NCBI GenBank assembly: GCA_019828545.1
Contig: JACVRA010000128.1
Coordinates: 372,001 to 436,000 of the forward strand
DNA length: 64,000 bases
DNA from: Paracamarosporium sp. OC-R06-R3
Lineage: Eukaryota > Ascomycota > Dothideomycetes > Pleosporales > Didymosphaeriaceae
Reading direction: 5' to 3'
Shown one piece after another: positions 46,301 to 56,374 of the stretch. Positions within the stretch are counted from its first letter, which is position 1, and each line of letters begins with the position of its first letter. A model generated the notes under the pieces. It was not told where the DNA came from. It was given only the letters and a program-made list of their open reading frames with translations, and did not search any database. The position numbers and the translations under genes are program-made.

Positions 46301-46489
46301 CGCCTTCCCCTCCCAGCCGCTTCGGAAGCTCTCTCTCTCGCGCCGCTTCCTTTGTCCGCCCAAGCAGTGCAGTCCTGTGCAGAGCGTGCCTCCCCCCGGC
46401 GACAGCAACCCCTTCGACAAGCCGCCCATTGGCCTTGCTGCGTCAACCTTGCATGACATAGCCTTTCCTTTCCCCAGCATCTTTCCACC

Positions 46490-49400
46490 ATGGCCGACGT
46501 CGAGCGCAATGCCTCGGTCGCGACACGGTCCAAGTCGATCGTGTCGCTGACTGCTTTCGAGGGCATGGACGAGTACTCGGCGCTGCAGAAGTACATCCAG
46601 TTCTACCGCGATCCGCGCGGCGCCCAGCTGGAGATGAAGCCCAAGGAGAAGAAGAAGCCCTGGTGGAAGTTCTGGGGCTCCAGCGGCGGCAATGCCAACG
46701 CTGTGGCCGACGCCGCTGTTGTTCCCGATGATGTACGCACCTCAATCCGACCCCAATGGCTGCCAATTGCTTTTTGCTGACCCTCAATCCTAGATGCTCA
46801 ACAGCGATATCCGCCAGGGTATCACCACTCACGAGGTTGAGAACCGGCGCAAGCGCTTCGGCTACAACGAGCTTGCCACCGAGAAGACCAATCTGCTCAA
46901 GCAATTCCTCAGCTACTTCCAGGGTCCCATTCTCTACATCATGGAAATCGCCGCCTTGCTCGCCGCCGGTCTCGGCGATTGGGTCGATTTCGGTGTCATT
47001 TGCGGTATTCTCTTGCTCAACGCTTTCGTCGGTTGGTACCAGGAAAAGCAGGCTGCCGACGTCGTCGCCTCTCTCCGTGGTGACATTGCTATGAAGGCTA
47101 CTGTTGTCCGTGACGGCGGCGAGGTCACCATCCTTGCCCGCGAGATCGTTCCTGGTGATATCGTCATCGTCGAGGAGGGTCAGACCGTCCCCGCTGATGT
47201 CCGTCTTATCTGCAACTACGATACCCCCGAGGATTTCGAGCGCTACCTCCAGATGAAGGAGGAGGATCTCTTCGACGACTCTTCCGACCCCGATGACGAG
47301 AAGGATGACGAGAACCTCGACGAGGAGCGTCCCATCTCCCAAGGCCACTCCCTCATCGCTACCGACCAGTCTGCCATCACCGGAGAGTCTCTCGCTGTCG
47401 ACAAGTACATGGGTGAAGTCGCGTACTACACCACTGGTTGCAAGCGCGGCAAAGCTTACGGTATCGCTCTCACCTCGGCCAAGCACTCTTTCGTCGGTCG
47501 CACTGCATCTCTCGTCCAGGGCGCTAAGGACCAAGGTACGTTTCACTGCTCATGCAAATGCATCCGACAATGGCTAACAAGCTCGCAGGTCACTTCAAGG
47601 CTATCATGAACTCCATCGGTACCGCTCTCCTCGTCTTGGTCATGTTCTTCATCCTCGCTGCCTGGATCGGTGGTTTCTTCCGTCACTTGGGTATCGCTAC
47701 TCCTCGCGGTGGAACCGAGAGCTCCGTCACCCTCCTCCACTACGCTTTGATCCTCCTCATCGTCGGTGTCCCCGTCGGTCTTCCCGTCGTCACAACCACC
47801 ACGCTCGCCGTCGGTGCTGCATACCTTGCTGAGGAGAGGGCTATCGTTCAGAAGCTCACTGCCATTGAGTCTCTCGCTGGTGTTGACGTTCTCTGCTCTG
47901 ACAAGACCGGTACTCTCACTGCCAACCAGCTCTCCATTCGTGAGCCCTACGTCGCTGAGGGCCAGGACGTCAACTGGATGATGGCTGTCGCTGCTCTCGC
48001 TTCTTCCCACAACCTCAAGTCTCTCGACCCCATCGACAAGGTTACTCTCCTCACCATCCGCCGCTACCCCAAGGCCCGTGAGATCCTCAACCAGGGCTGG
48101 AGGACCGAGAAGTTCACTCCCTTCGACCCCGTCTCCAAGCGTATTACCACTGTTTGCCACATGGGCGGTGACAAGTATGTCTGCGCCAAGGGAGCTCCCA
48201 AGGCCATCCTCAACCTCTCCAACTGCGACGAGGACACTGCCAGGCTCTTCCGTGAGAAGGCTGCCGATTTCGCTCGACGTGGTTTCCGTTCCCTCGGTGT
48301 CGCTTACCAGAAGAACGGCGGCGACTGGATTCTCCTTGGTCTTCTCTCTATGTTCGACCCTCCCCGTGAGGATACCGCTCAGACTATCGTTGAGGCTCAG
48401 CAGCTCGGTGTTCCCGTCAAGATGTTGACTGGTGATGCTATCGCTATCGCTAAGGAAACCTGCAAGATGCTTGCTCTCGGTACCAAGGTCTACAACTCTA
48501 CCAAGCTCATCCACGGTGGTCTCTCTGGCACTACCCAGCACGATCTCGTCGAGCGCGCCGATGGTTTCGCTGAAGTTTTCCCCGAGCACAAGTACCAGGT
48601 CGTCGAGATGTTGCAGCAGCGTGGTCACTTGACTGCCATGACTGGTGACGGTGTCAACGACGCTCCCTCGCTTAAGAAGGCTGACTGTGGTATCGCTGTC
48701 GAAGGTTCCACCGAAGCCGCCCAGGCCGCCGCCGATATTGTCTTCCTTGCCCCCGGTCTTAGCACGATTGTCTTGGCTATCAAGATCGCCCGTCAGATTT
48801 TCCAGCGTATGAAGGCCTATATCCAGTACCGTATTGCTCTCTGTCTCCATCTTGAGCTTTACCTCGTCACCTCCATGATCATCATCAACGAGACCATCCG
48901 CGCCGAGCTCATTGTCTTCATCGCCCTCTTCGCCGATTTGGCCACTGTCGCCGTCGCCTACGACGTAAGTTTTTCCAATCCATCTTCCGCCTGCATCAAA
49001 AACTGACTATCATAGAACGCTTTCTCTGAGGCCCGCCCTGTCGAGTGGCAATTACCCAAGATCTGGTTCATCTCCGTCATCCTCGGTATATTGCTCGCTC
49101 TCGGTACCTGGGTCATCCGTGGTACCCTCTTCCTCCCCAACGGCGGTATCATCCAGAACTTCGGCTCCATCCAGGAAATCCTCTTCCTCGAGGTCGCCCT
49201 CACTGAGAACTGGCTCATCTTCGTTACCCGTGGCGGCAAGACTTGGCCATCATTCCAGCTCGTTGCCGCTATCTTCGGTGTCGATGTCATGGCTACCATC
49301 TTCTGTCTGTTCGGCTGGCTCTCTGGCGGTCTGTACCAGACCGACCCAGCTGCCACCTACAACTTCCGCGCCGACGGCTGGGTCGACGTTGTCACCGTTG

Positions 49401-49639
49401 TCGTTGTCTGGGCTTACTCCATCGGTGTCACCATCGTCATCGCCATGGTCTACTACCTCCTCAACCAGATCACCTGGCTCAACGACCTCGGCCGCAAGGA
49501 CCGCACTCGCAAGGACCCTGCCATCGAGAACATGATTGCTGCGCTCAGCAAGCTGTCTCTCGAGCACGGCAAGGACAAGCACGGCGTCGACCGCTACGTC
49601 CTCGCCGCGCGCGCGGCCGAGGAGGAGGACGACGAGTAA
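46490..49639 (+). CDS. Plasma-membrane H+-transporting P-type ATPase (4 exons)
   Basis: Model: exons 46490-46732, 46794-47535, 47589-48964 and 49016-49639; introns of 61, 53 and 51 nt; 994 aa in frame. P3A ATPase motifs are all present: TGES at 277-280, the phosphorylated D433 in CSDKTGTLT, KGAPKAIL, MLTGDAIAIAKE and TGDGVNDAPSLKKA, with about ten membrane helices. It pumps protons out of the cell using ATP and powers secondary uptake. It is about 75 residues longer than the 918-920 aa yeast and Neurospora enzymes. Much of the excess is an insertion in the actuator domain (about 222-271) with a run of Asp/Glu (DDSSDPDDEKDDENLDEE). The C-terminus ends AAEEEDDE without the Ser-Thr pair that regulates yeast Pma1. 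Codon use is strongly biased to C-ending codons, as in a highly expressed gene. Confidence 0.96.
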
Positions 49640-49713
49640 ACCAGAGATACCATGTGAAATGTAAATGCAAATGCACGTTTCTTTTGTATATTGAACGTGG
49701 GAGCGGTATGTTG

Positions 49714-49719
49714 AATAAA
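49714..49719 (+). terminator. AATAAA polyadenylation signal of the ATPase
   Basis: AATAAA 75 bp after the stop codon, preceded by TTTTGTATATTG; suitable position for a 3'-end signal. Confidence 0.5.
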
Positions 49720-50220
49720 AGGCGCGTCATCAAAGAGAGACTGTGTTCAGACAAAGTCGAGGGGGAATGATTGGGGAAGCGCCTAATTTCTAATTTACTG
49801 TCTGAACATGCATCCCGTGTACCTTTTGCTACTTTTATACCACCATTCCGTACCATAGTGGCACCGACCTGATGTGTTGATAGCTCCCTGTACGCAATTA
49901 CAAGTCAAGTTTAAGAAAGTGGTGCTTTTGCAATTGTGATGTGAATTGTATTTGATTGTCTAAGGGTTTGGTATGAATCAACTACTTGTTCTCGTGGTAG
50001 AAGGGCGTGTCTGTGTATCCATCCAAAATCCATTGCATTGCGTTGTAATGCTATCTATCCTATTCTATGTCAATGTACTAGAGTATCTACCGTTTTGTCT
50101 GTGTGCTTTTTCCTCGGATGTCTAGCCCTAGCACTCACTTTTCTTCCCTCCGGTGTCCCTTTTCGTGCTAGATGTATGTGTGTGTGTTTGGGCTTCATTC
50201 CATGTGGTGTGAAATCAGGG

Positions 50221-50261
50221 CTGGACTGGGGCTGGACTGGGGCTGGACTGGGGCTGGATTG
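50221..50261 (+). repeat. 11-bp minisatellite, four units
   Basis: CTGGACTGGGG repeated three times and ended by a variant unit. Confidence 0.9.
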
Positions 50262-52284
50262 TAGGATTGCGTGGCGCGTTAGTAGGAATAATAATAATAT
50301 CATTGGTATATTATACAGATTATTTTCTCGGTTGGAGATTACTGTACAGAGGTGAGGTGAGGGTGGCTAGTCTTCTATCTTCTGTCTTCTATCTGGGCTT
50401 GTATCCCACCTATCTACCTAGCTCTAGCGCTCTTTCCCTGCAGGTGTCTCTTTTCGTGCTAGATGTGTGTGTTTGGGTTCGTTCAAGTGGTGTGGGATTG
50501 GGACTGGGGCTGGTTGAGGGCTTGAGTGGTTATGTTGGGAGTAATGCTATGCTATCGGTATAGAGATTAGAGACGGAGGTAGGTGTCGTGGCTATCCGGG
50601 GTTGGATGTAAGTGAGATGGGGCGTGCTGCGATTGGTGGATTCGAGGCGGCTTTTTGCGGGGGGTGGTGTACGGGGAGGAACGCCGAGTGGATACCACGG
50701 CGATGTTGTTCGTGATGTTTCTTGCTTTTGGGTTTGGTTTTTTATTTTCATGTTAACGCGCTTGTTTGGTGCTTGCTTTTTTTTTTGTCCCTGTATGGAT
50801 GATGGGTGAGGTGTTTCGTGGTGTGATGGGATGATGTGGCGCTGCGGATACGAGGGGTTGGGATGGTGGGAGTGGGAAGTGTTGAGGGATTGGGCTGGGG
50901 TGTAATTCCTAACGAGGTGACCAATGTATGTGTGCAGGTCGGTTCGACTTGCTAGTCTAGCATCACGAGAGGCAAACAGGAAATGTGTTTCCTTAGACTG
51001 CATACATATATGTCATCTCGACATCGATATCGATGCACTTGGTGATATTCCTTTTTCCGGCTCCCACGGTCAGCTAGCCTGCATATCCAATGACGCCACT
51101 ACTCCGTACACCTTTCGTCGTCTGCATATGCATCCGCTATGTCATCATCACCACCGCTTACCAGCCACCCGAATTGCCGTGCTGACGCTTACACGTCCCA
51201 GCCACGCACTGTATAAGCCGTGCCGTCGCATCGCGCATGCTTCGGCCAGGCGCGGGCGTTTCTGGCGCGAAACGGTGAGCGCCTGGGGTCAGGGACGCGT
51301 GCGTATTCCCGCGAGTAAGATGCGGCGTGATGCGGTGGCTGCAGCGAGCGTATCTCGGGCTGTTGGGCTTGTACGCTGGGAATGCGAGCCGAGGGCAGAC
51401 TGGGAAGGATACGCGGTGCGTTCGATCTTGCTTTAGGGATATATATTGGGCTGCGATCGAGATCGCATCGTATCGAGGTGCAAAGGTTCCCACGACGGTT
51501 CTGCGGGACGGAATATCGATTCGAATCCGTCGGCCTGGTCTCATTGGTCAATCGCTCGCTGCCGCCAATCACATCACATCACCCCGCGTAATCTGTCACT
51601 TTGGCCATGCAATCCTGCACTTCCCCGGCGACGTGGTTCAAGGCGCCGGTTAATCTGGTCGCGAAACGCCTATCGCGGAGTATGGCTTCTGAAACAGGGG
51701 CCCCGGGGCGTCGGCCTGCTGAGATGGAACTTGAGGTCCTGAGTTTGTCGCCGAAAAATACGCCGAATGAGCATCGTTTCATGCCCCGGACATCGCTGGA
51801 GTCGAGATAAGGAAGTAGGACTTGGCGTGAGCTGCTAGGGTTCTGGAATTGTCTGTACCGCATGGTCTTCCGGAAACAACACTTCGTCGGGGTGTATATG
51901 TGCAGATCCTTTGGCATGCAACGACTTCGAACATCACAGGAGAAAAGTCAGAGTGGATTGGAATTGAGATGTGATGAGGATGATGTACTATTATTGAAGT
52001 GTCTTCAATCTGGCTTAAAGGATATGGGTATGATTGAGGCTGTTAGGTCCTCCCAACATGCAATGACCTCAGGTGTTGTAGGGAAGAAACTTGGGACCGG
52101 ACTGATAATGTATCGAGGTACCATTAGAATCCTGATTGGTTATTTAGGTTTTGCCATGTTGGATTACAAGAGCATAAGCACGATAGAGCAAGAGTGTTGG
52201 TGACATAAGCATCACTTAAAGATAAAGGAAACAAGAGTGTAATATACAGATCTATCAAATACCGAGTTTACCATCGAGTTCGTC

Positions 52285-53039
52285 TCACTTGCGGTACCAC
52301 ATCCGCGTAACCTTCGTTCTCCTCATCTTCTTCTGCAACTGGAACACCCCATACAGCAACGCCTCTGCCGTCGGCGGACACCCTGGCACATATATGTCCA
52401 CCGGAATGATCCTGTCCACACCCCTCACTACACTGTAGCTGTAATGATAATACCCTCCCCCGTTCGCGCAGCTCCCCATGCTAATCACCCACTTCGGATC
52501 CGGCATCTGGTCGTAGCATAGCCGCACTGCAGGGCCCATCTTGTTCGTCACCGTGCCCGCGACTATCATCACATCTGCTTGACGGGGCGATGCGCGGAAG
52601 ATGATGCCTAAGCGGTCTTGATCGTAGCGAGGTGTCGAGCAGTGCATCATTTCGATGGCGCAGCACGCGAGGCCGAAGCTTAGGGGCCAGAAGGAGGATT
52701 GCCGTGCCCAGTTGACGAGTTGGTCGGTGGTTGTTCTGAGAGGGTTAGCAGGGTGCGTTGTCCGTATAGTATGCTGTCCTTACAGGACGTGTTCGACTAG
52801 AGATGTAGATGCCGGGGTGGATTTAGAGAGGCTGGTCTCTGGTTGGGATGCGGACGAGGAAGTATGGCGTGCTAGACATCCTGTTCGTGATATTTTTGAA
52901 TGTGGATATGAGATCCAAGATAATGATATTGGATGCCGTTGTAGAGAAGCTTCAAGATGGTCAGCGTGGATGAGTGTGAGTAGTTTCTTTGCGTACCATT
53001 GCAAATGCTGCTCCTGAGAGCATCTGGCCGGACAAGCAT
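52285..53039 (-). CDS. NADH:ubiquinone oxidoreductase 20-kDa (PSST / NDUFS7) subunit, 3 exons
   Basis: Model: exons 53039-52997, 52949-52784 and 52735-52285; two introns of 47 nt; 219 aa in frame. The N-terminal 45 residues are rich in Arg and Ser, lack acidic residues after position 6 and have the look of a mitochondrial presequence. The core is the complex I subunit that carries cluster N2 near the quinone site: tandem C94-C95 in [13 protein letters not shown]159 in [10 protein letters not shown] and C189 in [23 protein letters not shown] and the family's usual C-terminus RMWYRK are also present. It is encoded in the nucleus and imported to the matrix arm of complex I. Only 198 bp separate its ATG from that of the divergent transcription factor. 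Confidence 0.95.
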
Positions 53040-53237
53040 GATAATTTGTTTTCGAACTTTGGTACAGTCCGCCGAGGAGAAATAGCAAGGCCATGTTTGT
53101 ATGGGATGAGGTGGGTACGGTTCACGAATAATCCATTTTGGGAAAAGCGCGGGAAATGAGGCGCGGAGAAAACCCACACTCGGGAAAAGCCCACTCGTCG
53201 AAGCGCGTCGACCAACATCGCGACCTTGACTTGTGGC
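53040..53237. promoter_or_regulatory. Compact bidirectional promoter (complex I subunit / zinc-finger factor)
   Basis: 198 bp between divergent start codons must contain both promoters. There is no TATA box; several CGCG-containing words (AAAGCGCGGG, AAGCGCGTCG) stand out. Confidence 0.55.
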
Positions 53238-55344
53238 ATGTCGCATACCGATTCAACAAATGCTGCAAGTCGGGCGTATCAATGTCGGATATGTCGGAAA
53301 GGCTTCAGTTCCAGCAGCCACTTGCGGCGCCACGAAAGCGGGCGTGAGTTCTTCATGTCCTGCGTAGTCAAGCATATTCTCAATACGATCCTAGATTCAC
53401 GAGACCAATCGTCGCTTTGTCACTTCTGTGGTCGAGCATTCGCTCGACAGTAAGTTCCTACGAAGGTCTGCTTAAAATGCTGCTCATCGCTAACGTTTTG
53501 CGCAGTGACGCCCTGAAGAGACACTTCAAAACGTGCTCCAAAAAGGGAGAAGATGATGCAGTTCTTCCATCGAAACGAGGAAGAAGACCTCATGCATGCA
53601 TTTCTTGTCACACCAAAAAGATTATGTGCGATGGGAAACGGCCTTGCCTACGCTGTTCATCGAGCCAAGTTACGTGTTCATACGAACAAGTCCCTTCAAG
53701 CGCAGTACGAGTAGCCTCGAATGGGACTTCTGGAAAAAGTCATGTTTCGAATCTTGCAGGCCAGGAACATGTTGATCATTTCCACTGTCTGTTGCCATTC
53801 TTGTTCAGCTACACGGACCCAAAATTTGAATCGATTACGTATGCGTTTGCTGCATCAGATGCGCATGTCGAGAGTAGCTTCGACGAAGGGGAAGCAGATA
53901 TGCAGTACGACACATATACGAACCCAGGTGCTTATCATACAGCTATTATTCAGGATACGGGAGAATCTGGATACCCGCTGCCTCGCAAAGCTGCTCTTCA
54001 AGGTCGTGTTGAGGAGATTGTTCAAAAACTAATGGATCAACAACAGTTGAGTTCTAGTCCGCGCAACACCAACGACAATTGTTTTCCTTATGATGCAGCC
54101 AGGCAAGTGTTTACTATGCACACACTCCCAAGTTATACCTCGGCTTATTTCAAATACTTCCACCCGCATTTCTCCTTCATACACCGGCCCACATTCGATA
54201 TACAACATACTTCCTTGCCATTGTTACTTGCCGTTGCACTTGCCGGAGCGGCAAACTCTCCGCCTACCGACGATGTCTTGTCAGCTCTTTGTCTTTACAG
54301 TCTGGCTGAAGAGTACATCTTTGGATGCCTACACGATGTGGTTGCCAGAAAAGCCCAAGCAGACAACGAGGCCATCCAAACAGTTCAAGCAGCTGCTCTA
54401 ACCAATGCACTGCTATATAGTTCGAATGATGAAGAAACCGCTCGGAGGGGTCTTTTCAATAGGTTTCCTATACTTGTTGCTTCAATTAGAGCCCTTGGAT
54501 GGATAGGGTCGCGACGTACGATGCCCTTACAAGGCATGACGTGGGACCGGTTCATTGCTGAAGAGTCAAAAATCAGGTATAGTCCATTACTGATGAACAT
54601 TCGTGGAAATAGCTAATCGAAGCAGGATCGTGACTGCAGTCTTCTTCGCAGGCTGCATGAATACTACATCGTTCAACAGCGTCGTACAATTGCCAGTAAG
54701 CGAAATGGTTGGGAACGTTCCATGCCCCGACGTGTTATTTGACGCTTCAACGTCAGCTGAGTTCGCACGACTGGTCACAACCTCCATTTACCCTGCGGTC
54801 CAGGATCTAAGTCTGAATGATTGGACCTCCTTATATCTACATAATGACTGGCCCGGATGCGAGGATGCTATTTTCGCTTCGATAGATCCAAAGCATTTAA
54901 CTATACATCTCATGGGTATGTACTGTTCTACATAACCCCTTGTCGAGGATCTAGACACCATAATGAGTTGCTAGATCCTTGGTGTGGTACTTTTGTTCCG
55001 GAATCGCTCCCATTGCTAATTAAGTCGAAGCACTTCATTCCATAATATATGCAGCAAGAACGAGTCTTCTAGCGGCATCTTCACACGAAGCTCTCTTTCG
55101 TGCGACAAGTCGCTGGAAAGAGCTGTACGATGTTGTATACACACGAAATAACGTGGGTCAAGCACCCCTTGTGGGCTTTGTGAAATACAGCGTCGAAATA
55201 TGGTGGCTGGCGCGAAAGCTGCTTGAGTTGTCAAAATTGGGAAGGGAACGAAACAAGTACTTGGCTGGCACTCCGACACATTCCCTCAAAGATCTGCGGG
55301 ATTTCATCCAACAGTATGCGAGTGCAGAAAGTCAACAAACATAA
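53238..55344 (+). CDS. C2H2 plus Zn2Cys6 transcription factor with fungal-specific regulatory domain (5 exons)
   Basis: Model: exons 53238-53343, 53395-53449, 53506-54576, 54626-54915 and 55055-55344; introns of 51, 56, 49 and 139 nt; 603 aa in frame. Splicing completes two classical fingers: C16-C19-H32-H36 and C44-C47-H60-C64 (a C2HC variant, FARHDALKRHFKTC). A Zn2Cys6 cluster follows directly at C85-C88-C95-C101-C104-C111 (C-x2-C-x6-C-x5-C-x2-C-x6-C). From about residue 230 the sequence is a Fungal_trans middle-homology region (YFKYFHPHFSFIHRPTF; GLFNRFPILVASIRALGW). Proteins joining two C2H2 fingers to a Zn2Cys6 cluster exist in ascomycetes, mostly uncharacterised. It is nuclear by inference; targets are unknown. 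The 139-nt fourth intron is long for this window and may conceal a small exon. Confidence 0.85.
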
Positions 55345-55384
55345 TAACCTCTAGTCCCTAATTCTTCACTCTGTGTTCAACAAA

Positions 55385-55710
55385 TCAGGCACCAGAGTGA
55401 ATGAATTGTGCCCATAGGTATGGCTGGTCCCAATGCTCAGGTCGTATCGCCTCGACTGCCAATTCTAGTGCCAATGGAACGCCCTTGTTCCTTGACTTAA
55501 TGATATCTGAGCTGAAAAGACCTTGGTAAAACAATTTCGCAACTCGTGCACAAATCGCATCATCGGCGGGCCACATGGATACAACCACATGGCCAAATCC
55601 CGCCACTTGAAAGCTGCTCGCAAGATGAAGCGCTTTGTCTGCCAAATCCGATACTCTAACTTGCGCGGTGGAATATGAAACAATAGTTGCCTGTAGGCTA
55701 ATCCGAATTT
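55385..55710 (-). pseudogene. C-terminal relic of a CHAT-domain (caspase-like) protein
   Basis: The minus-strand frame ending at 55385 encodes LADKALHLASSFQVAGFGH, then WPADDAICARVAKLFY and a terminal YLWAQFIHSGA, the hallmark end of CHAT domains found in fungal TPR-CHAT proteins. The preceding VSYSTAQ aligns with the catalytic LSxCxTA segment but has Tyr in place of the catalytic Cys. Upstream there is no His-containing half or TPR region, and a TAG closes the frame about 50 bp before. The gene is therefore 5'-truncated and catalytically dead. CHAT proteases are linked to regulated cell death and NLR-type systems in other contexts. Confidence 0.65.
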
Positions 55711-56374
55711 GTGCCGAACAGCCTCGCTCGGGGATGTATGTAAGTTGCTAGTTGGAACGCGGAAACCGTGCCACTTAGCAGCATATACGCCTCGCCCCCA
55801 ACGTACGCTACACCTCTCAATCGCTTGGCAGATTTCGGCGACGTTAGAGAATCATGGCTCGCACTCGTAATTATCTGACGAACTTTATGCGCTATTAAAT
55901 TGTTACTCGTACAAACAATTGCATAGCTTCAAAACGTTTATTAGTAGCGTAAAATGTGAGCATGTATAATGAGTATTGATAAAACATCGTCGCGTGGCAG
56001 TGTTAGAAAATCGTACACATAGGGCGGGCCTCTCGAAGTAGTGGCAGAAAACCCAGTGAGACCGTATGTGCGACCCAGATTGAAATTCTACTTGAGTCCG
56101 AAGTCCTGCGGCACGACTGTGCAGGCTCCTACCGGTACATTCGCATGCGCCTCTCCTAGCAATGGTCAGCATCCTCGTCATATTCTGCAGCATCGTCTTT
56201 AAAAAGCCCCGATGTATCTTTGATATCTAAACCATCCTTTCAGTCGCTCTTTCGTCAGTCGCTAAATTCACTCTTTTAACAACACGCTTGTTCATACCGG
56301 GTCTCAATTCGTTCAAAATTCGAAAATCCTTTCGCATTGCTATTCATTTTGTACTCGTCCATTTCCACACAAAC
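55711..56374. other. Intergenic; promoter of the secreted basic protein
   Basis: About 660 bp without a supported frame. Next to 56375 is a pyrimidine-rich leader typical of fungal 5' regions. Confidence 0.5.

Larger units (their letters stand above)
41321..46489. other. Long gene-free region upstream of the H+-ATPase; repeats then GC-rich
   Basis: 41.3-42.3 kb is C/A-rich low complexity. 42.3-43.4 kb contains nested degenerate tandem repeats. 43.9-46.4 kb is strongly GC-rich and gives long spurious frames on both strands, with no domain and no sensible starts. The last several hundred bases, ending in a pyrimidine-rich TTTCCTTTCCCC stretch just before the ATG, are the ATPase promoter and leader. 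A GTG-initiated frame at 41322 resembles a signal peptide but has no ATG and was not called. Confidence 0.45.
49640..52284. other. Intergenic with short duplications; no supported gene
   Basis: About 2.6 kb. It holds an 11-bp minisatellite at 50221-50261 and a diverged duplication (about 50113-50240 and 50400-50514, sharing TTTTCGTGCTAGATGT and GTGTTTGGG blocks). Minus- and plus-strand frames at 51.1-51.9 kb overlap each other and carry no motif. Confidence 0.5.

Noticed and set aside
45739..46596. 285-aa minus-strand frame overlapping the start of the ATPase gene
   Set aside because: Produced by GC-rich sequence; Ala/Arg/Pro-rich without motif and antisense to a certain gene.
46443..48850. 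Long minus-strand frames (367 and 435 aa) opposite the H+-ATPase
   Set aside because: Mirror frames of a strongly codon-biased gene; Ser/Glu/Gly-rich with no known domain.
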